The notes under the pieces: generated by a model
Databases searched by the model: none
Seen by the model: only the letters and a program-made list of their open reading frames with translations
Told to the model about the DNA's origin: nothing
Program-made: the position numbers and the translations under genes
Source: Paracoccaceae bacterium
Lineage (GTDB): Bacteria; Pseudomonadota; Alphaproteobacteria; Rhodobacterales; Rhodobacteraceae
Assembly (NCBI GenBank): GCA_030625695.1
Contig: DAOUQK010000231.1
Span: 1 to 6,125, forward strand
Length of the DNA stretch: 6,125 nucleotides
Direction of reading: 5' to 3'
In this document: positions 1-5,579 of the stretch, one piece after another
Position numbering within the stretch: the stretch's first letter is position 1
How the letters are laid out: every line of letters begins with the position of its first letter

Positions 1-327
1 ATGATCGCCGCCGCGCATCAGCATATGTTGCTCGCCCGCTGCGATGGCAATGCCGCCTTCGATCTCCATCATTTTCATGACACCGTTGGCGTCTTCCATA
101 TGAGTGTGCAGTTCAACCTTTTTGGCTATGCTCGCCTGCGCACCGATCAGCCGGTCATCCTCGGTTCCGGTATTTTTCAGCACCATGAATGCCGCCCCGG
201 AGGTCGACTTGGAGGTCGAGCTGCGCACGTAAGGGTCGTGGACCATGATGGTATCGCCGGCAAACGCGGCGCTGGATATAAACATTGCGGCCGCTGCTGC
301 TGCCATGAGTTTGGATTTGAAAGACAT
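1..327 (-). CDS. PCu(A)C-type periplasmic copper chaperone, N-terminal part (C-terminus beyond window)
   Basis: The gene reads from position 327 off the left edge, giving 109 residues. It begins with a signal peptide (MSFKSKLMA, an alanine-rich core, then a likely cut after SSAAFA at residue 23). The mature part has the family's beta-sandwich opening (DPYVRSS, GAAFMVLKNTG). The copper-site spacing H-x10-M-x21-H is visible as His76, Met87 and His109; the final Met of the HxM pair would lie two residues past the edge. Known family role: periplasmic Cu(I) chaperone (PF04314) that helps metallate the CuA or CuB centre of cytochrome oxidase, often together with Sco proteins. The start is supported by a strong Shine-Dalgarno sequence, GGGAGAGG, at 332-339. 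It lies 56 bp downstream of a small secreted CxxC protein on the same strand, so the two are probably co-transcribed. Family assignment is firm; the exact oxidase partner is inference. Confidence 0.92.
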   Translation of the reverse strand, partial: MSFKSKLMAAAAAAMFISSAAFAGDTIMVHDPYVRSSTSKSTSGAAFMVLKNTGTEDDRLIGAQASIAKKVELHTHMEDANGVMKMMEIEGGIAIAAGEQHMLMRGGDH

Positions 328-383
328 TTTGCCTCTCCCTCTGTGTTTGTGTAATTGTCTGTATTTAGGGTGTTATTTTTGAT

Positions 384-737
384 TCAAACAGTCACAGGAG
401 GGGCGCGTGCGCGTGCGTATTCCGGCCTTTGGGATATTCGCAGAACCGTCTGCTGTGCTGACAAATTCGCAGAGGTGATCGTTATTTTAAAGCCAAGGAA
501 CTGTGACTGTGCGGCTATGGTGCCCAAGTCCGTCAGCGCGCAGTCAGGGCAATAGATCGGTGGCCTGGTCGGGGTGCCGTTTTGATCTACATAAATCAGT
601 GTCGGGCCGGTTCCGGTGCACAAGACCATTTGCCCGGCAGGTCCCGAGGCCCCACGCGCCACGGCCATGGCCTGAGAGGTCAGAACCAGCATCAGCGCCA
701 GAAAAGTCGCCAGACATATGCGTAACAATGATTTCAT
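384..737 (-). CDS. Small secreted CxxC protein, DUF2946-like
   Basis: This encodes 117 residues with an N-terminal signal peptide or membrane anchor (MKSLLRICLATFLALMLVLT, then SQAMA). The mature chain has Cys40 in MVLCTGTG and a CPDC pair (Cys63, Cys66), followed by a C-terminal ARARAPP stretch. This layout (a C-T-G-T-G turn, a CPxC pair, an RxPP end) resembles DUF2946-type proteins found in copper-related loci, by recollection rather than search. The three cysteines could bind a metal or form a disulfide; function is unknown. I chose the ATG at 737: a longer reading frame starting at 827 would have to translate through the rpmB terminator hairpin and would bury the signal peptide 30 residues in. 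No good Shine-Dalgarno sequence precedes 737. The gene is followed after 56 bp by the copper chaperone, which supports a shared periplasmic copper role. Confidence 0.72.
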   Translation of the reverse strand: MKSLLRICLATFLALMLVLTSQAMAVARGASGPAGQMVLCTGTGPTLIYVDQNGTPTRPPIYCPDCALTDLGTIAAQSQFLGFKITITSANLSAQQTVLRISQRPEYARARAPPVTV

Positions 738-785
738 GTTGGTCGCGTTGTGAACCGACCGGGCAAGTGTTGCAAGGGCAAACGC

Positions 786-811
786 AAAAACCGGCGCGAG
801 GTGCGCCGGCT
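786..811 (-). terminator. Intrinsic terminator of rpmB
   Basis: On the minus strand a GC-rich stem of 7 perfect pairs (CCGGCGC against GCGCCGG, 791-809) closes a 5-nt loop. It can be extended outward by a G-U and an A-U pair and is followed directly by TTTTT (786-790) and then GCGTTT. It lies 45 bp past the rpmB stop and before the start of the next minus-strand gene. It should end the rpmB transcript, so the downstream copper pair probably depends on its own promoter or on readthrough. Confidence 0.85.
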
Positions 812-855
812 GGCTGCCCGAGGGCAATCTGTCTTGAAATAGCCGAACAGAGGTA

Positions 856-1143
856 TCAGGCCGAAGCGGCGGCCTTGGCGATCTCTTTTTTGACTTTCAG
901 CGCTGTGGTCGACAGCTCATCGTCCTTGGCTTTGGCCAGGAACGCGTCCAATCCACCACGGTGATCAACGCTGCGTAAGGCAGCGGCTGAAATCCGCATC
1001 TTGATACCCCGGCCGAGTGTTTCCGACTGCAAGGTTACATCATTCAGGTTCGGCAAAAACCGGCGACGGGTGCGGTTTTTGGCGTGGCTGACGTTATTGC
1101 CCGACATCGGGCCTTTTCCGGTCAATTCGCAACGGCGCGACAT
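856..1143 (-). CDS. rpmB: 50S ribosomal protein L28
   Basis: A complete 95-residue L28. The N-terminus is the conserved MSRRCELTGKGPMSGNNVSH, followed by AKNRTRRRFLPNLN, which contacts 23S rRNA, and a lysine-rich C-terminal tail (KVKKEIAKAAASA). The E. coli protein has 78 residues; the longer C-terminal extension is usual in Alphaproteobacteria. Only one cysteine (Cys5) is present, so this is not the zinc-ribbon form of L28. The start is fixed by family alignment and by AGGA at 1151-1154, 7 nt upstream. In many bacteria L28 is paired with rpmG (L33), but here it stands alone, with an intrinsic terminator after it and a 238-bp gap before it. It is likely highly expressed from its own promoter. 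Confidence 0.97.
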   Translation of the reverse strand: MSRRCELTGKGPMSGNNVSHAKNRTRRRFLPNLNDVTLQSETLGRGIKMRISAAALRSVDHRGGLDAFLAKAKDDELSTTALKVKKEIAKAAASA

Positions 1144-1193
1144 GGGATCATCCTATCTTTGGGTGGCGGGGCGTGGGCCCGGCCAAATCAAAT

Positions 1194-1217
1194 GGGCGCG
1201 TACCATATGCTGCGCCC
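1194..1217 (-). promoter_or_regulatory. Stem-loop in the probable rpmB 5' leader
   Basis: A 6-bp GC stem (GGGCGC at 1194-1199, GCGCCC at 1212-1217) encloses a 12-nt loop carrying the palindrome CATATG. If transcription starts near 1227, this hairpin lies at the 5' end of the rpmB leader, about 50 nt before the start codon. Ribosomal protein genes are often controlled through leader structures, but no known L28 leader motif is recognised. A regulatory role is conjecture. Confidence 0.25.
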
Positions 1218-1233
1218 GCAAACTTGTTGGATG

Positions 1234-1262
1234 GCTTTAGGGGGAATCGCTGGGCGGGTCAA
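1234..1262 (-). promoter_or_regulatory. Candidate sigma-70 promoter for rpmB
   Basis: On the minus strand TTGACC (1257-1262, five of six matches to the -35 consensus) is followed after exactly 17 nt by TAAAGC (1234-1239), a weak -10. Predicted transcription start is near 1227, giving a leader of about 84 nt before rpmB. It is the best pair I see in the 1144-1381 gap. The -10 is poor, so this is a candidate only. Confidence 0.35.
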
Positions 1263-1295
1263 GGTGTTCGGGGCGGAAATGCAGGTGGAAAGGGT

Positions 1296-1381
1296 GGCAA
1301 ACCGGTTGCCCGTTCCGGGCACGTTAATTACGCCTGTCCCGGACGGTGCCTCCGGCGGGGATATTTAACGACCAAAGATGA
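1296..1381. other. Gap after meaB: three short stem-loops and a Rhodobacterales-like intergenic motif
   Basis: Three small hairpins follow one another: GGCAA/TTGCC (1296-1310), GCCCG/CGGGC with a TTC loop (1308-1320, sharing three bases with the first), and CCGGA/TCCGG (1339-1355). None has a T-tract on the minus strand, so there is no orthodox meaB terminator. The last hairpin leads into GGCGGGGATATTTA and ACCAAAGATG. This recalls a short sequence (CTCCGGCGGGAGTATTTTT, then GGCCAAGATGA) that I remember as recurrent between genes in many Rhodobacteraceae genomes. That link is recollection, not a search. The 238-bp gap as a whole (1144-1381) holds no convincing gene. Confidence 0.4.
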
Positions 1382-2386
1382 TCAGGGTTGATCCAGATCG
1401 TCCAATATAGTGCTGGCCGCGGCGGAGGGGCTTATTGCGTTGTTTGCAACCTGATCGCCCAGATTATTGATCTGTGATTGGAGTGCAGGGTCGTCAAGGC
1501 GGGCGAGCAGGGCGTGGCGTAGTTCCTGTTTGAACCAAAAGCGCGCCTGGTCGGCGCGGCGTATGCTCCAAAAGCCATTATCGCGCCGCCAATCGGTCAG
1601 GGTTTGCATCTGCGTCCAAGCGTCTTGCAGCCCATCGTGTGTCAGGGCCGAAACCATCATCGCCTTGGGAAATCCTTGCGGGTCCTGCGGGCGTTTGCGC
1701 ATCAGGCGCAACGCCCCAGCATAATCCGAACAAGTGCGCGTGGCCGCCGGTTTGAAATCACCGTCCGCTTTGTTGACAATGATCAGGTCGGCCATTTCCA
1801 TGATGCCGCGTTTGACCCCTTGCAATTCATCGCCACCCGCCGGGGCCAACAACAGCACGAACAGGTCGCAAATTTCGGCCACCATGGTTTCGGACTGGCC
1901 TACGCCCACGGTTTCGATCAGCACCACGTCATATCCTGCCGCCTCGCACAGGGCCACCGCCTCGCGGGTGCGCCGTGCCACGCCGCCCAGATGGGTTTGG
2001 CTGGGCGAGGGCCGGATAAAGGCGTTTGGATCGCGGGCCAGCAGGTCCATCCGGGTTTTATCGCCCAGGATCGACCCGCCGGTGCGGGTTGAACTGGGGT
2101 CAACCGCCAGCACCGCTACTCTGAGCCCCTGTGCGGTCAGCATCAAACCAAAGCTTTCGATAAAGGTGGATTTGCCAACGCCGGGCGTGCCGGATAGCCC
2201 AATGCGCAAGGCCTGCCGGTTGGATTTTGCCACGCTTTCAAGCAACCTGTTTGCCAGGTCCCGGTGATCAGCACGCTGACTTTCCACCAGGGTAATGGCG
2301 CGCGCCAATGCGCGGCGTTCCGAGGCCAGTATGCGTTCGCTTAGGTCGGCGATATCCATAAGCGCACTCTTGCGTTTCTGCGTCAC
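1382..2386 (-). CDS. meaB: MeaB/ArgK-type GTPase, chaperone of B12-dependent acyl-CoA mutase
   Basis: 334 residues, close to the usual 320-330. GTPase motifs in order: Walker A GTPGVGKST (66-74), DPSSTRTGGSILGDKTRM (96-113), the Walker B/switch segment ETVGVGQSE (158-166), DELQGVKRG (186-194) and NKAD (205-208) for guanine. These mark the MeaB/MMAA branch of the G3E family, cytosolic proteins that gate cofactor loading and protect methylmalonyl-CoA mutase (or ethylmalonyl- or isobutyryl-CoA mutases) from inactivation. The C-terminal region supplies the dimerisation arm in known structures. The start is uncertain. GTG at 2386 has GAGG 10 nt upstream; ATG at 2359, nine codons in, has AAGAG 7 nt upstream and also fits the family N-terminus. 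No mutase gene lies in this window, so the partner must be encoded elsewhere. It is divergent from hrpB across 59 bp. Confidence 0.93.
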   Translation of the reverse strand: MTQKRKSALMDIADLSERILASERRALARAITLVESQRADHRDLANRLLESVAKSNRQALRIGLSGTPGVGKSTFIESFGLMLTAQGLRVAVLAVDPSSTRTGGSILGDKTRMDLLARDPNAFIRPSPSQTHLGGVARRTREAVALCEAAGYDVVLIETVGVGQSETMVAEICDLFVLLLAPAGGDELQGVKRGIMEMADLIIVNKADGDFKPAATRTCSDYAGALRLMRKRPQDPQGFPKAMMVSALTHDGLQDAWTQMQTLTDWRRDNGFWSIRRADQARFWFKQELRHALLARLDDPALQSQINNLGDQVANNAISPSAAASTILDDLDQP

Positions 2387-2390
2387 TTTT

Positions 2391-2428
2391 GTCCAGCCTC
2401 TAACCGCCCGCTGGACGCCGCGCGCGGC
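2391..2428. promoter_or_regulatory. Operator-like inverted repeats between divergent meaB and hrpB
   Basis: Two dyads sit side by side in the 59-bp divergent gap. The first has perfect 7-bp arms, GTCCAGC (2391-2397) and GCTGGAC (2410-2416), separated by 12 nt. The second is the perfect 12-bp palindrome GCCGCGCGCGGC (2417-2428). The first overlaps the GAGG that could serve the GTG start of meaB, so it could act as an operator or as an RNA hairpin over that site. On the plus strand TGGACG (2412-2417), a 17-nt spacer and GATAAG (2435-2440) form a weak promoter-like pair that would start transcription almost at the hrpB ATG. GC-rich palindromes arise easily by chance, so regulation is inference. 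Confidence 0.35.
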
Positions 2429-2445
2429 TTTGGCGATAAGCAGTC

Positions 2446-4908
2446 ATGCGGTTTCATCTGCCCATAGACAATATTCTGCCCGACCTGATCGCCGCTTTGC
2501 GTGGGGCGGGCCGCGCCGTGTTGCAGGCTCCGCCCGGGGCCGGCAAAACCACGCGGGTGCCTCTGGCGATGCTCGAAGCCGGATTGACGCAGGGCCGTAT
2601 TATCATGCTGGAACCCCGCCGTCTGGCGGCGCGTGCCGCCGCCGAGCGGATGGCCGTTACGTTGGGTGAAAAGCTCGGCCAGACCGTTGGCTATCGCATT
2701 CGCGGTGAATCGACGGTCGGCAGGCACACAAGGATTGAAGTGGTCACCGAAGGCATCCTGACCCGGATGCTGCAATCAGAACCTGACCTGCCCGGCGTAG
2801 GCGCAGTGATCTTTGACGAGTTTCACGAGCGATCCCTTAACGCCGACTTCGGTCTGGCCCTTTGTCTTGAGGTTGCAGGTGCTTTGCGTAACGACCTGAT
2901 GCTTGTGGCTATGTCCGCCACCCTGGATGCAGGCCCGGTGGCCGTCCTGATGGCGGCCCCGTTGATCACCTCTGAGGGGCGCAGTTTCAAGGTCGAAACC
3001 CGCTGGCTAGACCGTCCTTTAGGCCCCAAGGTCTGGCGGGTTGATGCGCTGGTTGATCTGGTGACGCAGGCCGAGTTGGAAACCCGCAATATAGGCGGCG
3101 GCTTGTTGGTTTTCCTACCCGGAGAGGGCGAGATCAGGCGCGCCGAATCCGCCCTGACCCAGCGTTTGCCTGAAAACTGCGAGATACGCCCGCTTTATGG
3201 TGCGTTACCGTTTGCCGCCCAGCGCGCAGCAATTGCGCCGCTTAGTCAGGGGCGCAAAATCGTGCTGGCCACCTCCATCGCCGAAACTTCGCTGACAATA
3301 GAAGATATCCGCGTTGTGGTCGATGCAGGTCAGTCCCGGCGCGCCCGATTTGACCCTGGCTCTGGCATGTCGCGTCTGGTCACAGAACGGGTCACCCGCG
3401 CCGAAGCGACGCAACGGGCGGGGCGCGCCGGGCGGGTCGCGGACGGGATATGTTATCGCCTTTGGACCAAAGGCGAAGAGGGCGGCCAAAGCTCGTTTCC
3501 GCCGCCCGAGATTGCCGCCGCTGATCTGACCGGATTGGCGCTGGAACTGGCCTTGTGGGGCGCGCAGGACGGCGAGCTGAGTTTTCTCACGCCCCCCCCC
3601 GCCAAAGCCATGGACGAAGCGCGCGGTCTGTTGAAACTGCTTGGTGCTTTGGATGAAAATACCCGTATTACCGCCCATGGCCGCGCCCTTGCCGCTCTGC
3701 CGCTGCATCCACGTCTGGCGCATATGCTGATCCTTGGTGGCCCCAAGGCGGCCTCGCTTGCAGCATTGATGGGCGAGCGCGACCCGCTGCGCGGCGCACC
3801 AAGTGACCTAAGCTTGCGGCTTGACGCGCTGCGTGATCCCAAGAGGTTTGCGCATCCTTACGAGGTCAATCGCGCCACCGTTGAACGTATCCGCACCGAA
3901 GCCAAACGCTTGGCGTCGCGCACACGAAATACCGGCGTTGCCACAGACTTTGATGCCCAGCTTGACCCGGCCTCAATGGCTGCTCTCGCGTACCCTGACC
4001 GGATTGGTCAGCGCCGCAACGGCGAGGCCCCGCGTTTTGTCCTGTCCGGTGGCAAAGGCGCGGTTATGGGTGACAGCGACCCGCTGGCGGGTGCTGCGTT
4101 CATCGTCGCCACCGATCTTGATGGTAACCCACGTGAGGCCCGTATCCGACTGGCACTACAAATCTCTCTGGCGGGCATCCGGGCGTTATACAAAGACCAA
4201 ATCCATTGGCACGACAGCTGTATCTGGTCCAAACGTGACCGGCGCGTCAATGCCCGGCGTCAGGAACAGTTTGGCGCCCTGGTGCTGGATGACCGCATTT
4301 GGAAAGACGCCCCGCCCGAAGCCGTATCATTGGCGATGCTGGAGGGCGTTCGCGACATTGGCCTGAACCTGAGTGGTGCGGCCCAACGTTTGGCCACGCG
4401 GGTCGAATTGCTGCGGGCGAATGGCGCGGACATGCCGGATTTCTCGCAACAAGGTCTGATGGAAAGTATTGAACATTGGCTTTTACCAATGCTTACAGGG
4501 GTACGCAGCGCCGCCGACTGGAAGCGTTTTGACCTCTTACCGACCCTCAAGGCGGCGCTGACATGGGGCCAAGGCCAACAGCTTGATCAACAGGTGCCAC
4601 CTTGGTTTGTAACACCCCTGGGACGTAAAGTGGCGATTGATTACACCATGGAGGGCCCGCAAATATCCCTGCGCCTGCAGGAATTATTCGGCGTCACCCG
4701 GCATCCGCAGTCTGCGGGTGTGCCATTGACGATCACCCTGTTGTCACCGGCCCAGCGGGCCATTCAGGTCACCCGTGATCTGCCGGGTTTCTGGACCGGG
4801 TCTTACCGGGACGTGCGCAAGGACATGCGCGCGCAATATCCCAAACATCCCTGGCCCGAGGACCCGACTCGCGCTGACCCGACCTTGCGCGCCAAACGAC
4901 GAAAATAG
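2446..4908 (+). CDS. hrpB: ATP-dependent DExH-box helicase HrpB
   Basis: 820 residues, matching the full-length family (E. coli about 810-820). Helicase motifs in order: Walker A APPGAGKTT (28-36), motif Ia EPRRLAARA (56-64), Walker B DEFHERSL (124-131), SAT (157-159), ATSIAETSLTI (275-285), and motif VI QRAGRAGR (323-330). A ratchet-like helical region with LHPRLAHML follows (420-428). Then comes the HrpB-specific C-terminal half, with YPDRIGQRR (516-524), the WHDSCIW and RRVNARRQE stretch, GRKVAIDY, and the terminal YPKHPWPEDP segment followed by a basic tail. The DEFH box and tail separate it from HrpA. It is a cytosolic RNA helicase-type ATPase whose substrate is poorly defined. The ATG at 2446 has no strong Shine-Dalgarno sequence, but the first residues (MRFHLPIDNILPDLIAAL) fit the family. 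A nine-cytosine run interrupts the middle without breaking the frame. Confidence 0.97.
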   Translation: MRFHLPIDNILPDLIAALRGAGRAVLQAPPGAGKTTRVPLAMLEAGLTQGRIIMLEPRRLAARAAAERMAVTLGEKLGQTVGYRIRGESTVGRHTRIEVVTEGILTRMLQSEPDLPGVGAVIFDEFHERSLNADFGLALCLEVAGALRNDLMLVAMSATLDAGPVAVLMAAPLITSEGRSFKVETRWLDRPLGPKVWRVDALVDLVTQAELETRNIGGGLLVFLPGEGEIRRAESALTQRLPENCEIRPLYGALPFAAQRAAIAPLSQGRKIVLATSIAETSLTIEDIRVVVDAGQSRRARFDPGSGMSRLVTERVTRAEATQRAGRAGRVADGICYRLWTKGEEGGQSSFPPPEIAAADLTGLALELALWGAQDGELSFLTPPPAKAMDEARGLLKLLGALDENTRITAHGRALAALPLHPRLAHMLILGGPKAASLAALMGERDPLRGAPSDLSLRLDALRDPKRFAHPYEVNRATVERIRTEAKRLASRTRNTGVATDFDAQLDPASMAALAYPDRIGQRRNGEAPRFVLSGGKGAVMGDSDPLAGAAFIVATDLDGNPREARIRLALQISLAGIRALYKDQIHWHDSCIWSKRDRRVNARRQEQFGALVLDDRIWKDAPPEAVSLAMLEGVRDIGLNLSGAAQRLATRVELLRANGADMPDFSQQGLMESIEHWLLPMLTGVRSAADWKRFDLLPTLKAALTWGQGQQLDQQVPPWFVTPLGRKVAIDYTMEGPQISLRLQELFGVTRHPQSAGVPLTITLLSPAQRAIQVTRDLPGFWTGSYRDVRKDMRAQYPKHPWPEDPTRADPTLRAKRRK
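3592..3600 (+). repeat. C9 homopolymer inside hrpB
   Basis: Nine consecutive cytosines encode Pro383-Pro385 of HrpB (reading LTPPPAK). The frame is intact as given. Such a tract can slip during replication or be miscounted in sequencing; losing or gaining one base would remove the C-terminal half of the helicase but leave the ATPase core. Confidence 0.95.
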
Positions 4909-4949
4909 AATAAGTCCAACCCGCAATGTACTGACTTGTTGTCGTCATG

Positions 4950-5020
4950 CGTAGGGTGGGTGAAAACCCACGTTGCCTGCAGTTTCGACCGAGCATACGT
5001 GGGTTTTCACCCACCCTACG
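4950..5020. repeat. REPIN-like element: two inverted REP-type sequences with perfect 24-bp arms
   Basis: The arms at 4950-4973 and 4997-5020 are exact reverse complements over 24 bp, separated by a 23-nt spacer. Read inward from either end, each arm begins C-GTAG and then forms its own hairpin, GTGGGT-GAAA-ACCCAC, a 6-bp stem with a GNRA-type GAAA tetraloop. A conserved GTAG foot plus a short hairpin is the hallmark of REP sequences mobilised by RAYT (TnpA-REP) Y1 transposases, and a facing pair is called a REPIN. It lies between the hrpB stop (4908) and the convergent gene ending at 5023. Its long stem could therefore also stop or stabilise transcripts from both sides, though there is no T-tract directly after either arm. 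No RAYT gene is present here. Confidence 0.8.
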
Positions 5021-5022
5021 GA

Positions 5023-5334
5023 TTATTTACACCTGCTTCGCGCCAATTCGCCAAACGCCTTATAGCGCAGCCACAGATCCTCGTCGCTGCGTTTGTCCGA
5101 TTGGCGTACCACCTGTGCCTGATGCGGGTCGTCGAACCATTTGGCAACTTTACGCCGTTCTATAAGGTTCAGGTTGGCATTGGCCACCTTCTGAATGCAG
5201 GAACATAGTTGCGGTGAAGACGCCGTGCGATCGGCCTTACGGCAAGCCCGGTCAATCACCCCAATTCCCGCCAAGACTGGCGTGGCCGATGACAGGATGG
5301 CGACACTTAGCATCGCCAGAATTACGTTTTTCAT
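5023..5334 (-). CDS. Small secreted four-cysteine protein of unknown function
   Basis: 103 residues from the ATG at 5334. A signal peptide (MKNVILAMLSVAILSSATPVLA) should be cut after residue 22, leaving a mature domain of about 81 residues. It has Cys31, a CSC pair (Cys44, Cys46) and Cys102 next to the C-terminus, suggesting two disulfides or a metal site. A conserved-looking core reads KVAKWFDDPHQAQVVRQSD, then WLRYKAFGELA. I recall similar proteins in Rhodobacteraceae carrying the label 'arginine transporter'; nothing here, neither membrane segments nor a solute-binding fold, supports that label. GTG at 5340 is an alternative start, but TTTGGGG (5343-5349) lies 8 nt before the ATG and only 2 nt before the GTG, so the ATG is preferred. 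It is convergent with hrpB and divergent from lepA. Confidence 0.82.
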   Translation of the reverse strand: MKNVILAMLSVAILSSATPVLAGIGVIDRACRKADRTASSPQLCSCIQKVANANLNLIERRKVAKWFDDPHQAQVVRQSDKRSDEDLWLRYKAFGELARSRCK

Positions 5335-5366
5335 TTTCACTGCCCCAAATTACCCCAGACAATCAC

Positions 5367-5397
5367 AGAATCGGCGTCTGCCGCCCAATTGTGTCAA
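5367..5397 (-). promoter_or_regulatory. Candidate promoter for the four-cysteine protein gene
   Basis: On the minus strand a perfect -35, TTGACA (5392-5397), is followed by CCGATT after 17 nt or GATTCT (5367-5372) after 19 nt; both are weak -10 elements. Transcription would begin near 5360, leaving a leader of about 26 nt that includes the TTTGGGG ribosome site. The perfect -35 and sensible distance favour it; the -10 does not. Confidence 0.4.
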
Positions 5398-5460
5398 ATT
5401 TGTGGTAATATGACGTAAACGACAGCTGCGATCAATATCCGCGTTTGTTGTGGCCGGGAT

Positions 5461-5497
5461 TGGCTTGGGCGGGCCTGGACGGGCTTGGACGGGCCTG
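5461..5497 (+). repeat. 10-bp (20-bp) GC-rich tandem repeat with G-quadruplex pattern upstream of lepA
   Basis: Units TGGCTTGGGC, GGGCCTGGAC, GGGCTTGGAC and GGGCCTG follow head to tail with a 10-bp period. Alternate units match better, so 5462-5477 and 5482-5497 differ at a single base (20-bp period). Four GGG runs (5467, 5471, 5481, 5491) are separated by 1, 7 and 7 nt, which satisfies the standard G3+N1-7 quadruplex pattern on the plus strand. It lies about 85 bp before lepA. The rest of the 245-bp gap (5335-5579) shows no gene. Confidence 0.75.
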
Positions 5498-5543
5498 TTT
5501 TTGGCGCGGTTTTCGGGCCCGTCAGGTGTTACGCCTTCACGCC

Positions 5544-5571
5544 TTGACCAAACGGGCTAACCCATACATAT
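5544..5571 (+). promoter_or_regulatory. Candidate lepA promoter placed for a leaderless transcript
   Basis: TTGACC (5544-5549, five of six -35 matches) is followed after 16 nt by ACATAT (5566-5571), or after 15 nt by TACATA. Transcription would start about 7-9 nt later, at or next to the lepA ATG (5580). The region immediately before the ATG (CATATCCCTGTGC) contains no purine-rich Shine-Dalgarno sequence, which agrees with a leaderless or near-leaderless message. Confidence 0.35.
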
Positions 5572-5579
5572 CCCTGTGC

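Noticed and set aside
1..354. Open reading frame on the plus strand across the left edge
   Set aside because: It lies opposite the PCu(A)C chaperone, whose signal peptide, ribosome site and copper-site spacing are clear; the plus-strand translation resembles no family.
738..827. A 30-codon N-terminal extension of the DUF2946-like protein starting at 827
   Set aside because: It would translate through the rpmB terminator hairpin and place the signal peptide internally; the ATG at 737 directly precedes a normal signal peptide.
503..964. Plus-strand open reading frame of 153 codons
   Set aside because: It is antisense to rpmB and the small secreted protein and crosses the terminator; the composition is arginine/proline/serine-rich as expected of a GC-rich shadow frame.
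1084..1368. Plus-strand open reading frame in the rpmB-meaB gap
   Set aside because: It overlaps the rpmB start, has no ribosome site and no recognisable domain, and sits where minus-strand promoter signals are expected.
4950..5020. CRISPR repeat pair or insertion-sequence ends
   Set aside because: There are only two copies, in inverted orientation with a 23-nt spacer, no direct repeat array, and no transposase gene or target duplication; a REPIN fits better.
5401..5416. TAATAT (5406-5411) as a plus-strand -10 for lepA
   Set aside because: No acceptable -35 lies 16-18 nt upstream; the closest, TTGTGT, is only 11 nt away.
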